A DNA stretch of 19,057 nt from CAYNLX01 sp964441535 (lineage in GTDB: Bacteria > Bacillota_I > Bacilli_A > RF39 > UBA660): contig CAYTXQ010000013.1 of the NCBI GenBank assembly GCA_964441535.1, positions 1-19,057 of the forward strand, given 5' to 3'. Positions 5,882-11,574 of this stretch are shown one piece after another (the stretch's first letter is position 1; each line of letters starts with the position of its first letter). Both the position numbers and the translations under genes were made by a program. The notes under the pieces are model-generated. The model was not told where the DNA came from. It saw only the letters and a list, made by a program, of their open reading frames with translations, and ran no database searches.

Positions 5882-8323
5882 ATGGATTTTAAAGAAGATA
5901 TAATAACTCATGATTTATCTCAGGAAATGAAAACTTCATTTTTAGATTATTCAATGAGTGTTATTGTTGCAAGAGCAATACCGGATGTTAGAGATGGATT
6001 AAAACCAGTTCATAGGAGAATTTTATATACCCTTTTTGAAGAAGGAATGACTCCAGAGAAAAAACATCAAAAGAGTGCCAATGCTGTAGGTGCAGTAATG
6101 GGACATTATCATCCTCATGGAGATACTGCAATATACGAATCTATGGTTAGAATGGCACAAGATTTTACGTATCGTCATACTTTGGTTGATGGTCATGGTA
6201 ATTTTGGTTCTATTGATGGAGACTCTGCAGCTGCATATCGTTATACAGAAGCCAGATTGTCAAAGATTTCAACTGAATTATTAAGAGATATAAGGAAGAA
6301 TACGGTTGATTTTGTTGATAATTATGATGGTCAAAGAAAAGAACCATCTGTATTGCCAAGTAGATTTCCAAACATATTAATAAATGGAAATATGGGTATA
6401 GCAGTAGGTATGGCTACAAATATACCGCCACATAACTTAGGAGAAGTAGTTGATGGCTGTATAGCTTTCATAGATAATAAAGATATAACTATTTCAGAAC
6501 TAATGAATTATATAAAAGGTCCTGATTTTCCTACAGCCGGAAGTATATTAGGTAATTCAGGAATACGTAAAGCTTATGAAACTGGTAGAGGCACAATCAC
6601 AATAAGATCAAAGGTGGAAATAGAAGAGAAAGATGGAAAAACTAGATTAATAATATCTGAGATACCTTATCAAGTAAATAAGACAAGTCTAATTACAAAA
6701 ATAGCAGAACTTGTAAGAGATAAAGTAATAGATGGAATATCCAATTTAAATGATGAATCTACTCTTGAAGGAATAAAAATAACAATAGACTTAAAAAGAG
6801 AAGCAAACGCTAACGTTTTATTAAATAATTTATATAAACATACACAGTTACAAGTTTCATATGGTATAAATTTCTTGATGTTAGTCGATGGTAGACCTAA
6901 AACACTTGGTTTAAAAGAAATACTTGATAATTATGTAAACTATCAAAAATCAATAATTATAAGAAGAACTCAATTTGATTTAGATAAATCTCAAGCACAA
7001 GCACACATATTAGAAGGTTATAAAATAGCATTAGATAATATTGATGAAGTAATTAAGGTGATAAAATCTTCAAAGAGTGACGAAGAAGCCTCAAGAAACT
7101 TGCAAGAAAGATTCAATCTTTCAGAACCTCAAGCACAAGCTATATTAGAAATGAAGTTAAGAAGATTAACAGGATTAGAACGAAGTAAAATTGATGAAGA
7201 ATTAAAATCTTTATTAGAATTAATAAAAGAATTAAAGTCAATATTAGATGATGATAATAAAGTGCTTTCTATAATAAAAGAAGAAATGCTAGAAATAAAA
7301 GAAAAATATAAAGACGAGAGAAAAACTAACATAGATATGACTGCGATTGAATATATAGAGGATGAATCTTTAATTCCGCAAGAAGATATAATAATAGCAC
7401 TTACTAATAAGGGATATATAAAAAGAACTACAGTAGATACTTATAGATCTCAAAATAGAGGCGGAACAGGTGTAAAGGGAATGTCAACCAACGAAGAAGA
7501 TTTCGTAGAACACTTGATTAATTCATCTACGCATGATTATATATTATTCTTTACTAATAAAGGTAAAGTATATAGATTAAAAGGATATGAAATACCTGAA
7601 TTCAGTAGACAAGCAAAAGGACTACCTATAGTAAATTTATTACAAATAGATAAAGATGAACTTGTAAATTCTATAATAAAACTTTCTCCAGATGATAATA
7701 CTAAATATTTATTCTTTGTTACCAAAAAGGGAATAATTAAAAAAACAAAAATTGAGGAATTTGACAGCATAAGAACTACAGGTAAAATTTGTATAACTTT
7801 AAAAGAGAGTGATGAATTAATTTCTGTAAGAAAAACCGTAGGAAACAATTTGATTTTATTAGGTTCTTCTTCAGGAAGAATGGTTAAATTTAATGAAACT
7901 GAAATAAGATCAATGGGAAGAACTGCATCTGGTGTTAGAGGAATAAATTTAGGTGAATCCACATGTATAGGTGCTGAAATAACTTTAGAAGCAGATTCAA
8001 TACTTACAGTAACAGAAAATGGTTATGGTAAAAAAACTTCTGTTGGTGAATATAGAGAAACAAGACGTGGAAGTAAAGGTGTTAAAGCGTTAAATGTTAC
8101 AGATAAAAATGGAAACATGATAGCATTTAAAGTTGTTAAAGAAAATTCAGATATTGTTATAATAACTAATTCTGGAATGATAATAAGAATGCCTTTAGAA
8201 CAGATATCTACTTTAGGCAGAGTAACTCAAGGAGTTAGATTGATTAATTTAAAAGAAGATCAAAAGGTTTCTACTATGAGTATTGTAAATAAGGAAGAAG
8301 AAATAGAAATAAAAGAAGATTAA
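5882..8323 (+). CDS. gyrA: DNA gyrase subunit A
   Basis: GyrA is the DNA cleavage and wrapping subunit of gyrase. ATG 5882 is preferred over GTG 5870 because GGTGGTGA (5869-5876) is the ribosome site. The 813 residues are normal. Seen: winged-helix breakage domain with HPHGDTAIYES (quinolone-determining region, Thr82 and Glu86 at the E. coli Ser83 and Asp87 positions) and the active-site tyrosine Y121 in SAAAYRYTE, where the family usually has AAAMRYTE. The C-terminal beta-pinwheel repeats begin near residue 500 and include VYRLKGYEIPE, GRMVKFNETEIRSMGRTASGVRG and GMIIRMPLEQISTLGRVTQGVRL. The GyrA box reads QNRGGTG (524-530) instead of QRRGGKG. It ends at the edge of the first parS palindrome, which probably terminates the operon. 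Confidence 0.96.
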   Translation: MDFKEDIITHDLSQEMKTSFLDYSMSVIVARAIPDVRDGLKPVHRRILYTLFEEGMTPEKKHQKSANAVGAVMGHYHPHGDTAIYESMVRMAQDFTYRHTLVDGHGNFGSIDGDSAAAYRYTEARLSKISTELLRDIRKNTVDFVDNYDGQRKEPSVLPSRFPNILINGNMGIAVGMATNIPPHNLGEVVDGCIAFIDNKDITISELMNYIKGPDFPTAGSILGNSGIRKAYETGRGTITIRSKVEIEEKDGKTRLIISEIPYQVNKTSLITKIAELVRDKVIDGISNLNDESTLEGIKITIDLKREANANVLLNNLYKHTQLQVSYGINFLMLVDGRPKTLGLKEILDNYVNYQKSIIIRRTQFDLDKSQAQAHILEGYKIALDNIDEVIKVIKSSKSDEEASRNLQERFNLSEPQAQAILEMKLRRLTGLERSKIDEELKSLLELIKELKSILDDDNKVLSIIKEEMLEIKEKYKDERKTNIDMTAIEYIEDESLIPQEDIIIALTNKGYIKRTTVDTYRSQNRGGTGVKGMSTNEEDFVEHLINSSTHDYILFFTNKGKVYRLKGYEIPEFSRQAKGLPIVNLLQIDKDELVNSIIKLSPDDNTKYLFFVTKKGIIKKTKIEEFDSIRTTGKICITLKESDELISVRKTVGNNLILLGSSSGRMVKFNETEIRSMGRTASGVRGINLGESTCIGAEITLEADSILTVTENGYGKKTSVGEYRETRRGSKGVKALNVTDKNGNMIAFKVVKENSDIVIITNSGMIIRMPLEQISTLGRVTQGVRLINLKEDQKVSTMSIVNKEEEIEIKED

Positions 8324-8355
8324 GTTAATGTTCCACGTGGAACATTAACTTTTTT
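8322..8355 (+). terminator. Likely terminator of the gyrase operon, formed by parS 1
   Basis: The 30-bp perfect palindrome at 8322-8351, with the parS core at its centre, folds into a hairpin of about 13 bp with a GC-rich tip. It runs into six Ts (8350-8355). The layout is that of an intrinsic terminator placed 1 base into the gyrA stop codon. Confidence 0.6.
8329..8344. promoter_or_regulatory. parS site 1 (ParB binding)
   Basis: TGTTCCACGTGGAACA is a perfectly symmetric 16-mer, matching the Bacilli parS consensus (TGTTNCACGTGAAACA) at all but one position, the change being the one that makes it fully palindromic. ParB (Spo0J) loads here as a CTP clamp and recruits SMC. The palindrome extends to 8322-8351 and begins within the gyrA stop codon. 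Confidence 0.9.
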
Positions 8356-8368
8356 GTATTGTAACCAA

Positions 8369-8384
8369 TGTTCCACGTGGAACA
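8369..8384. promoter_or_regulatory. parS site 2 (ParB binding)
   Basis: A second identical TGTTCCACGTGGAACA, 40 bp centre to centre from the first. The perfect palindrome extends to 22 bp (8366-8387). The shared 20-mer AATGTTCCACGTGGAACATT occurs at both sites. Its right edge overlaps the -35 element of the SRP RNA promoter. Confidence 0.9.
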
Positions 8385-8413
8385 TTGTAAAAAAAAACTA
8401 TTGTTGATATAAT
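8385..8413 (+). promoter_or_regulatory. SRP RNA promoter
   Basis: TTGTAA (8385-8390) and TATAAT (8408-8413) are separated by 17 bases, with an added TG extension at 8405-8406. This is the best promoter in the window. It predicts a start at about 8420, the first base of the RNA's closing stem. The -35 overlaps the last 3 bases of the parS 2 palindrome. Confidence 0.8.
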
Positions 8414-8419
8414 TTATTT

Positions 8420-8495
8420 GTGCAACAGATATATTGTAACCTGGTCAGGATTGGAAAATAGCAGCCAAATCAATCAATGTCTGTGTGCACTTTTT
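8420..8495 (+). ncRNA. ffs: Signal recognition particle RNA, small (4.5S-like) type
   Basis: This is the RNA core of the bacterial signal recognition particle, which binds Ffh and targets membrane proteins co-translationally. The conserved domain IV tip is at 8443-8466: GGTCAGG, then the GGAA tetraloop (8453-8456), then AGCAGCC. Compared with E. coli (TCC-GGAA-GGA), the loop is closed by ATT-GGAA-AAT, a compensatory change that keeps three pairs. The ends pair as GTGCA (8420-8424) with TGCAC (8486-8490) and ACAGA (8425-8429) with TCTGT (8480-8484). TTTTTATTT follows, so the RNA's own stem is its terminator. At about 71-79 nt it has no room for the Alu domain of the roughly 270-nt B. subtilis scRNA. 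Confidence 0.9.
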
Positions 8496-8508
8496 ATTTG
8501 GAGGATTC

Positions 8509-8919
8509 ATGAATAAAATAGTAAACGTTTTATATAAACTATCTATAAAAGCAATGAAAAATAATGAGGTTCCAGTAAGTGCGGTAATAATACTTAATAA
8601 TAAAATCATTTCCAAGGCATATAATAAAAGAACAAAAACTCATAATGTATTAGCACATGCAGAGGTTAGATGCATTACTAAAGCAGCAAGAAAACTTAAA
8701 GATTGGAGATTAGATAACTGTATTATGTATGTATCTCTTTATCCTTGTAGTCTTTGCCAAGAGGTAATTAAAGAATCAAGAATAAAAGAAGTTTATTATA
8801 TACTTAAAAATCCTGAAACAAAAAATCAAAAAACAAGTTTTAAACAATTAAAAATTTCTAAAAATATATATTTAAAATTTGAAAATAATATTTGTTCTTT
8901 TTTTAAAAAAATGAGATGA
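8509..8919 (+). CDS. tadA: tRNA-specific adenosine deaminase (TadA-like)
   Basis: TadA is a zinc enzyme that converts A34 to inosine in tRNA-Arg(ACG). Visible zinc and catalytic residues are H50 and E52 in AHAEV, and C80 and C83 in LYPCSLC; the family usually shows HAEI and LEPCPMC. It is 136 residues, slightly short, with a Lys-rich tail. ATG 8509 follows GGAGG (8500-8504); the GTG at 8485 would start inside the SRP RNA. TadA beside the SRP RNA and dnaX is the Bacilli arrangement, although B. subtilis has tadA before the RNA. The gene begins 14-18 bases after the SRP RNA terminator with no promoter of its own seen, so it may be expressed by readthrough. The divergent motifs leave a small chance that it is another CDA-fold deaminase. 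Confidence 0.85.
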   Translation: MNKIVNVLYKLSIKAMKNNEVPVSAVIILNNKIISKAYNKRTKTHNVLAHAEVRCITKAARKLKDWRLDNCIMYVSLYPCSLCQEVIKESRIKEVYYILKNPETKNQKTSFKQLKISKNIYLKFENNICSFFKKMR

Positions 8920-8935
8920 ATAATAAGCCATAATT

Positions 8936-8944
8936 TGATATAAT
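8936..8944 (+). promoter_or_regulatory. Extended -10 promoter of dnaX
   Basis: TGATATAAT is a TGn-TATAAT box with no clear -35. It sits in the 48-bp tadA-dnaX gap and predicts a start near 8951, giving a leader of about 17 bases that carries just the ribosome site. Confidence 0.6.
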
Positions 8945-8967
8945 ATTTATGTAAGTTGGTGATCATC

Positions 8968-10404
8968 ATGGCATATAAAGTTTTATACAGAAAACATAGA
9001 CCAAAGTCTTTTTCTGAAGTTGTAGGGCAAGACAGAATAATAAAAGTACTTGTTAATTCAATAAGCGAAGACAAAGTTTCCCATGCTTATATTTTTTCAG
9101 GGCCAAGAGGGACAGGAAAAACTAGTGTGGCAAAGATATTTGCGAAGTCTATTAACTGTTTGGATAACCAAAAGGGTGAACCTTGTAATAAATGTAATTT
9201 TTGCATAAGTTCTGAAGAATCTTCTGATATTATAGAAATAGACGCAGCTTCAAATAATGGAATAGATGAAATAAGAGAAATACGAAATAATGTTCGCGTT
9301 TCTGGCGGGTCTAAGTTTAAAGTATATATTGTTGATGAAGTACATATGTTGAGTACTAATGCATTTAATGCACTTCTTAAAACCTTGGAAGAACCTCCTA
9401 GTAACGTAGTTTTTATATTAGCTACTACTGATATTCAAAAAGTTCCATTAACAGTACTTTCAAGATGTCAGAGATTAGATTTTAAAAAAATAGATAATTC
9501 TTCAATAGTATTTAAATTAAAAGAAATATCAGAAAGAGAAAAAATAAGCATAAGTGAAGAAGCTCTTAATTTAATAGCAGAAATTTCTGATGGAGCTTTG
9601 CGAGATGCTTTGGGAATTTTAGAACAATTAATTTCAAACACTAAAGGAAANNNNNNNNNNNNNNNNNNNNNNNNNNNNNNNNNNNNNNNNNNNNNNNNNN
9701 NNNNNNNNNNNNNNNNNNNNNNNNNNNNNNNNNNNNNNNNNNNNNNNNNNTTAGTTTTATTAAGTTATATAGAAGAATCTTCAAAAAATGATAAAATTAT
9801 TTCCCGGGAAATAATTTTAGATGGAAAAAATCAAAAAAACAGTCAAAAAGAGCAAAAAAATATTTCCCGGGAAATATTTTTGGAAGAACAAGAAATAAAA
9901 CAAGATGAAAAAAGTGTTGAAATTATTTCCCGGGAAATAATTTCTGATACAGACAACATAAAAAGTATAAGAATAAATAATTGTTTTTGCAAGGCAAAAA
10001 AAGAATATTTGGAAAAGATTAAAACTAATTGGGAAAATCTCATAGACATAATTAAGTCTAATAACAAAAAAATAGCAAATATATTGCTAGATGCAAATGT
10101 ATGCGTTAGTTCTGACGAACATGTTGTACTTTCCGTAAATACAGAATCTCAAGTAAAGTTACTAAATGAAGATATAGATGAAATAGAAAAAAGTTTTGAA
10201 AATGTATTTGGAAAATATAAAATAGTTGTTATAACAAATGAAGAATGGAAGCAAGAAGCCGATAATTATAAAATAAATAAATCAAAAAAAATAGAATATA
10301 AATACATAGAAGAGCCTAAAACAAATAAGATAAAGAAGAAAAAAAATTTGACAGAGGATATGGCTTACGAATTATTTGATGAACAAAAAATTGAGATAAA
10401 TTAA
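8968..10404 (+). CDS. dnaX: DNA polymerase III gamma/tau subunit (interrupted by assembly gap)
   Basis: DnaX is the clamp-loader ATPase and tau organiser of the replisome. ATG 8968 (MAYKVLYRKHRP) follows GGTGATC at 8958-8964. Seen: Walker A GPRGTGKT (45-52), zinc cysteines C64, C73, C76 and C79, Walker B VDEVH with MLSTNAFNALLKTLEEPP, and the SRC motif at 165-167. The sequence breaks off after LRDALGILEQLISNTKG at a 100-N run. After the gap only LVLLSYIEES remains of the roughly 120-residue collar domain, so the true gap is probably longer than 100 bases. A charged K/Q/E linker with three ISREI repeats follows; these are encoded by Noc-type palindromes. The tau C-terminal domain follows (ENLIDIIKSNNKKIANILLDA to ITNEEWKQE). 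Confidence 0.94.
   Translation: MAYKVLYRKHRPKSFSEVVGQDRIIKVLVNSISEDKVSHAYIFSGPRGTGKTSVAKIFAKSINCLDNQKGEPCNKCNFCISSEESSDIIEIDAASNNGIDEIREIRNNVRVSGGSKFKVYIVDEVHMLSTNAFNALLKTLEEPPSNVVFILATTDIQKVPLTVLSRCQRLDFKKIDNSSIVFKLKEISEREKISISEEALNLIAEISDGALRDALGILEQLISNTKGXXXXXXXXXXXXXXXXXXXXXXXXXXXXXXXXXXLVLLSYIEESSKNDKIISREIILDGKNQKNSQKEQKNISREIFLEEQEIKQDEKSVEIISREIISDTDNIKSIRINNCFCKAKKEYLEKIKTNWENLIDIIKSNNKKIANILLDANVCVSSDEHVVLSVNTESQVKLLNEDIDEIEKSFENVFGKYKIVVITNEEWKQEADNYKINKSKKIEYKYIEEPKTNKIKKKKNLTEDMAYELFDEQKIEIN
9651..9750. other. Run of 100 unknown bases (assembly gap) within dnaX
   Basis: All N. Exactly 100 Ns is a common scaffold placeholder. The dnaX frame stays open across it, but most of domain III of DnaX is unaccounted for, so about 250 or more additional bases are probably missing. 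Further palindromic sites could be hidden here. Confidence 0.9.
9799..9812. promoter_or_regulatory. Noc-binding site (NBS) 1 inside dnaX
   Basis: ATTTCCCGGGAAAT is the exact 14-bp consensus of the Bacilli nucleoid occlusion protein Noc. The perfect palindrome extends to 28 bp (9792-9819). In frame it encodes Ile-Ser-Arg-Glu-Ile using TCC and CGG. Confidence 0.85.
9862..9875. promoter_or_regulatory. Noc-binding site (NBS) 2 inside dnaX
   Basis: A second exact ATTTCCCGGGAAAT, 63 bp from the first. The palindrome extends to 26 bp (9856-9881). Flanks differ from site 1 (AT-rich but a different order), so conservation centres on the 14-mer. Confidence 0.85.
9925..9938. promoter_or_regulatory. Noc-binding site (NBS) 3 inside dnaX
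   Basis: A third exact ATTTCCCGGGAAAT, again 63 bp on. The palindrome extends to 26 bp (9919-9944), including a flanking G-C pair. It lies just before the tau C-terminal domain. Confidence 0.85.
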
Positions 10405-10417
10405 AGGAGAAACTAAT

Positions 10418-10717
10418 ATGAATATTCAAAATTTAATGCAACAAGCCCAAAAAATGCAAAATGAAATTATGAAAAAAAAGGAAGAATTAAACAAAAAGGA
10501 ATTTAGTGGTGAGTCTGAACTGGTTAAATTAACAATGAATGGAAAGAAAGAAATATTAAAAGTAGATATTTTAAACAAAGAGAGTTTTGACTTAGATGAC
10601 CTAGATATGTTGGAAGATATGATTCTTATTGCATCTAAGAACGCTATAGAAAAGATAGATAAAGAATTTGAATCAGTAATGGGTAAATATGGTTCAGCAC
10701 TTAATGGACTGATGTAA
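10418..10717 (+). CDS. YbaB/EbfC-family nucleoid-associated protein
   Basis: This is a small homodimeric DNA-binding protein found beside dnaX and recR in most bacteria (YaaK in B. subtilis); its exact role is unsettled. The 99 residues match the family. Seen: the N-terminal helix NIQNLMQQAQKMQNEIMKKKEELNKKEFSGES, where the family start is usually MxxLMKQAQKMQ, and the C-terminal MGKYGSALNGLM, like the family ending of Met/Leu-Gly-Leu/Met-Pro-Gly-Met-Phe. ATG 10418 follows AAAGGAG (10403-10409), which overlaps the dnaX stop codon. It is cotranscribed with dnaX and recR, with only 1 base between its stop and the recR start. Confidence 0.92.
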   Translation: MNIQNLMQQAQKMQNEIMKKKEELNKKEFSGESELVKLTMNGKKEILKVDILNKESFDLDDLDMLEDMILIASKNAIEKIDKEFESVMGKYGSALNGLM

Positions 10718-10718
10718 A

Positions 10719-11333
10719 ATGATATATAAAGATTTAGAGATATTAAATAACATTGTTGATTTTTACAAAAAACTACCCGGAATAGGAGAAAAAAGTGCAG
10801 AAAGAATGGCTCTTTCATCTATCGAACAGGATGAAAAAGAAATATTAAAGTATGCTAAGTCTTTAAAAGATTCAAAGACTGAGTTAAAAAAATGTGAAAT
10901 ATGCGGACATCTTACTAGTAAAAAAATATGTAGTATATGTTCTGATGAAAATAGAAATAAGAGTTTAATTTGTGTTTTAGAGGATTATAAAAGTGTTTTT
11001 GCCTTTGAAAAGGCAGGCAATTATAAGGGAACTTATCACGTATTGGGAGGATTAATTTCTCCTATAGATAATATAAAACCGGAAGATATCAATTTAGCAT
11101 CATTAATTAAAAGATGTAGAGAAAACGAAGGAGTAGAGATAATTATAGCATTAAAATCCAATATGGAAGGCGAGACTACTACTCTTTATATAAAGAAAAT
11201 CCTTGAAAATGACAAAGTAAATATTTCCAGACTTTCTTATGGTATTCCTATGGGAGCAGAAATAGATTATATGGATCCTACAACGCTTGATAGGGCTTTG
11301 GAAGATAGAAAATATATGCAACAGAAAGAATAG
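10719..11333 (+). CDS. recR: Recombination protein RecR
   Basis: RecR forms a ring-shaped clamp that works with RecF and RecO in gap repair; its partner recF is also in this window. The 204 residues are standard. Seen: helix-hairpin-helix LPGIGEKSAERMAL (19-32), zinc finger C59-C62-C71-C74 (CEICG...CSIC), then Toprim starting ICVLEDYKSVFAFEKAGNYKGTYHVLGGLISP and ending RLSYGIPMGAEIDYMDPTTLDRALEDR. Minor departures from the usual pattern are VLGGLISP for VLHGxISP and PMGAEIDYMD for PVGGDLEYAD. ATG 10719 has no good ribosome site and lies 1 base after the ybaB stop, so translation is probably coupled. Confidence 0.96.
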   Translation: MIYKDLEILNNIVDFYKKLPGIGEKSAERMALSSIEQDEKEILKYAKSLKDSKTELKKCEICGHLTSKKICSICSDENRNKSLICVLEDYKSVFAFEKAGNYKGTYHVLGGLISPIDNIKPEDINLASLIKRCRENEGVEIIIALKSNMEGETTTLYIKKILENDKVNISRLSYGIPMGAEIDYMDPTTLDRALEDRKYMQQKE

Positions 11334-11354
11334 GAATAAAATTTATAATTAACG

Positions 11355-11368
11355 CATAAATATTTATG
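11355..11368. promoter_or_regulatory. Perfect 14-bp palindrome before bofA
   Basis: CATAAATATTTATG is fully symmetric and abuts the bofA ribosome site GGGTGAT (11368-11374). A TATAAT lies upstream at 11344-11349. It could be an operator or a translation-masking hairpin, but in DNA this AT-rich it could also be chance. Confidence 0.3.
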
Positions 11369-11377
11369 GGTGATTAT

Positions 11378-11560
11378 ATGAAAATGTTGTTAAAGTTGTT
11401 AAGAAGATTAATAGGAGCGTTCTTATTATTGTATGGTGTTAATTTAATAATTAGTTCACTAAACATAGTTATTCCAATAAATTATATAACCGTAGGAGCA
11501 ATTACTTTATTAGGGTCACCGGCATTACTAGGATTGGTTGCTATTTATCTGATTATCTGA
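11378..11560 (+). CDS. bofA: BofA-family inhibitor of pro-sigma-K processing
   Basis: In spore formers BofA sits in the forespore outer membrane with SpoIVFA and holds the SpoIVFB protease inactive until sigma-K is needed. The protein is 60 residues. It starts with a basic stretch, has a first hydrophobic helix (about 11-28), then IPINYITVGAITLLGSPALLGLVAIYLII, matching the family pattern IPIN..T......G.PG...L. The usual G-x-PG reads G-SPA here. I chose ATG 11378 because GGGTGAT (11368-11374) precedes it; ATG 11366 has no ribosome site and lies in a palindrome. Position after recR is the Bacilli arrangement, with yaaL missing. It supports a sporulating ancestor or organism. Confidence 0.8.
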   Translation: MKMLLKLLRRLIGAFLLLYGVNLIISSLNIVIPINYITVGAITLLGSPALLGLVAIYLII

Positions 11561-11574
11561 AATTCGGAGGTAAT

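Larger units (their letters stand above)
9799..9987 (+). repeat. 63-bp (21-codon) periodic repeat in the dnaX linker
   Basis: Three units of 63 bp, each starting with the 14-mer palindrome. In protein they read ISREI followed by 16 poorly conserved, mostly charged residues. The first two spacers resemble each other only in composition (K, Q, E rich), and the third unit runs into the tau C-terminal region. This is spacing conservation rather than a recent tandem duplication. Confidence 0.8.

Noticed and set aside
7537..7962. Minus-strand open frame of 141 codons inside gyrA, and similar antisense frames elsewhere.
   Set aside because: It lies wholly within a confidently identified gene, shows no family resemblance, and is typical of antisense frames in AT-rich coding DNA.
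8329..8384. Paired palindromes as an insertion-sequence footprint or CRISPR-like repeat.
   Set aside because: Only two copies, with no transposase, target duplication or regular spacer. The 16-mer matches parS directly.
8485..8508. Longer tadA beginning at GTG 8485.
   Set aside because: It would start inside the SRP RNA and read through its terminator; GGAGG at 8500 clearly sets ATG 8509.
9854..9908. Possible tau/gamma ribosomal frameshift in dnaX: seven As (9854-9860) giving A-AAA-AAT, then a 26-bp palindrome; a -1 shift would stop at TGA 9906-9908.
   Set aside because: The hairpin overlaps the slippery bases instead of starting 5-9 bases after them, A-AAA-AAT is a weak heptamer in bacteria, and poly-A runs are common in this AT-rich gene. 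The palindromes are better explained as Noc-type sites.
9908..9914. A-AAA-AAG heptamer like the E. coli dnaX slip site.
   Set aside because: It is in the wrong codon phase (GAA AAA AGT) for a -1 tandem slip.
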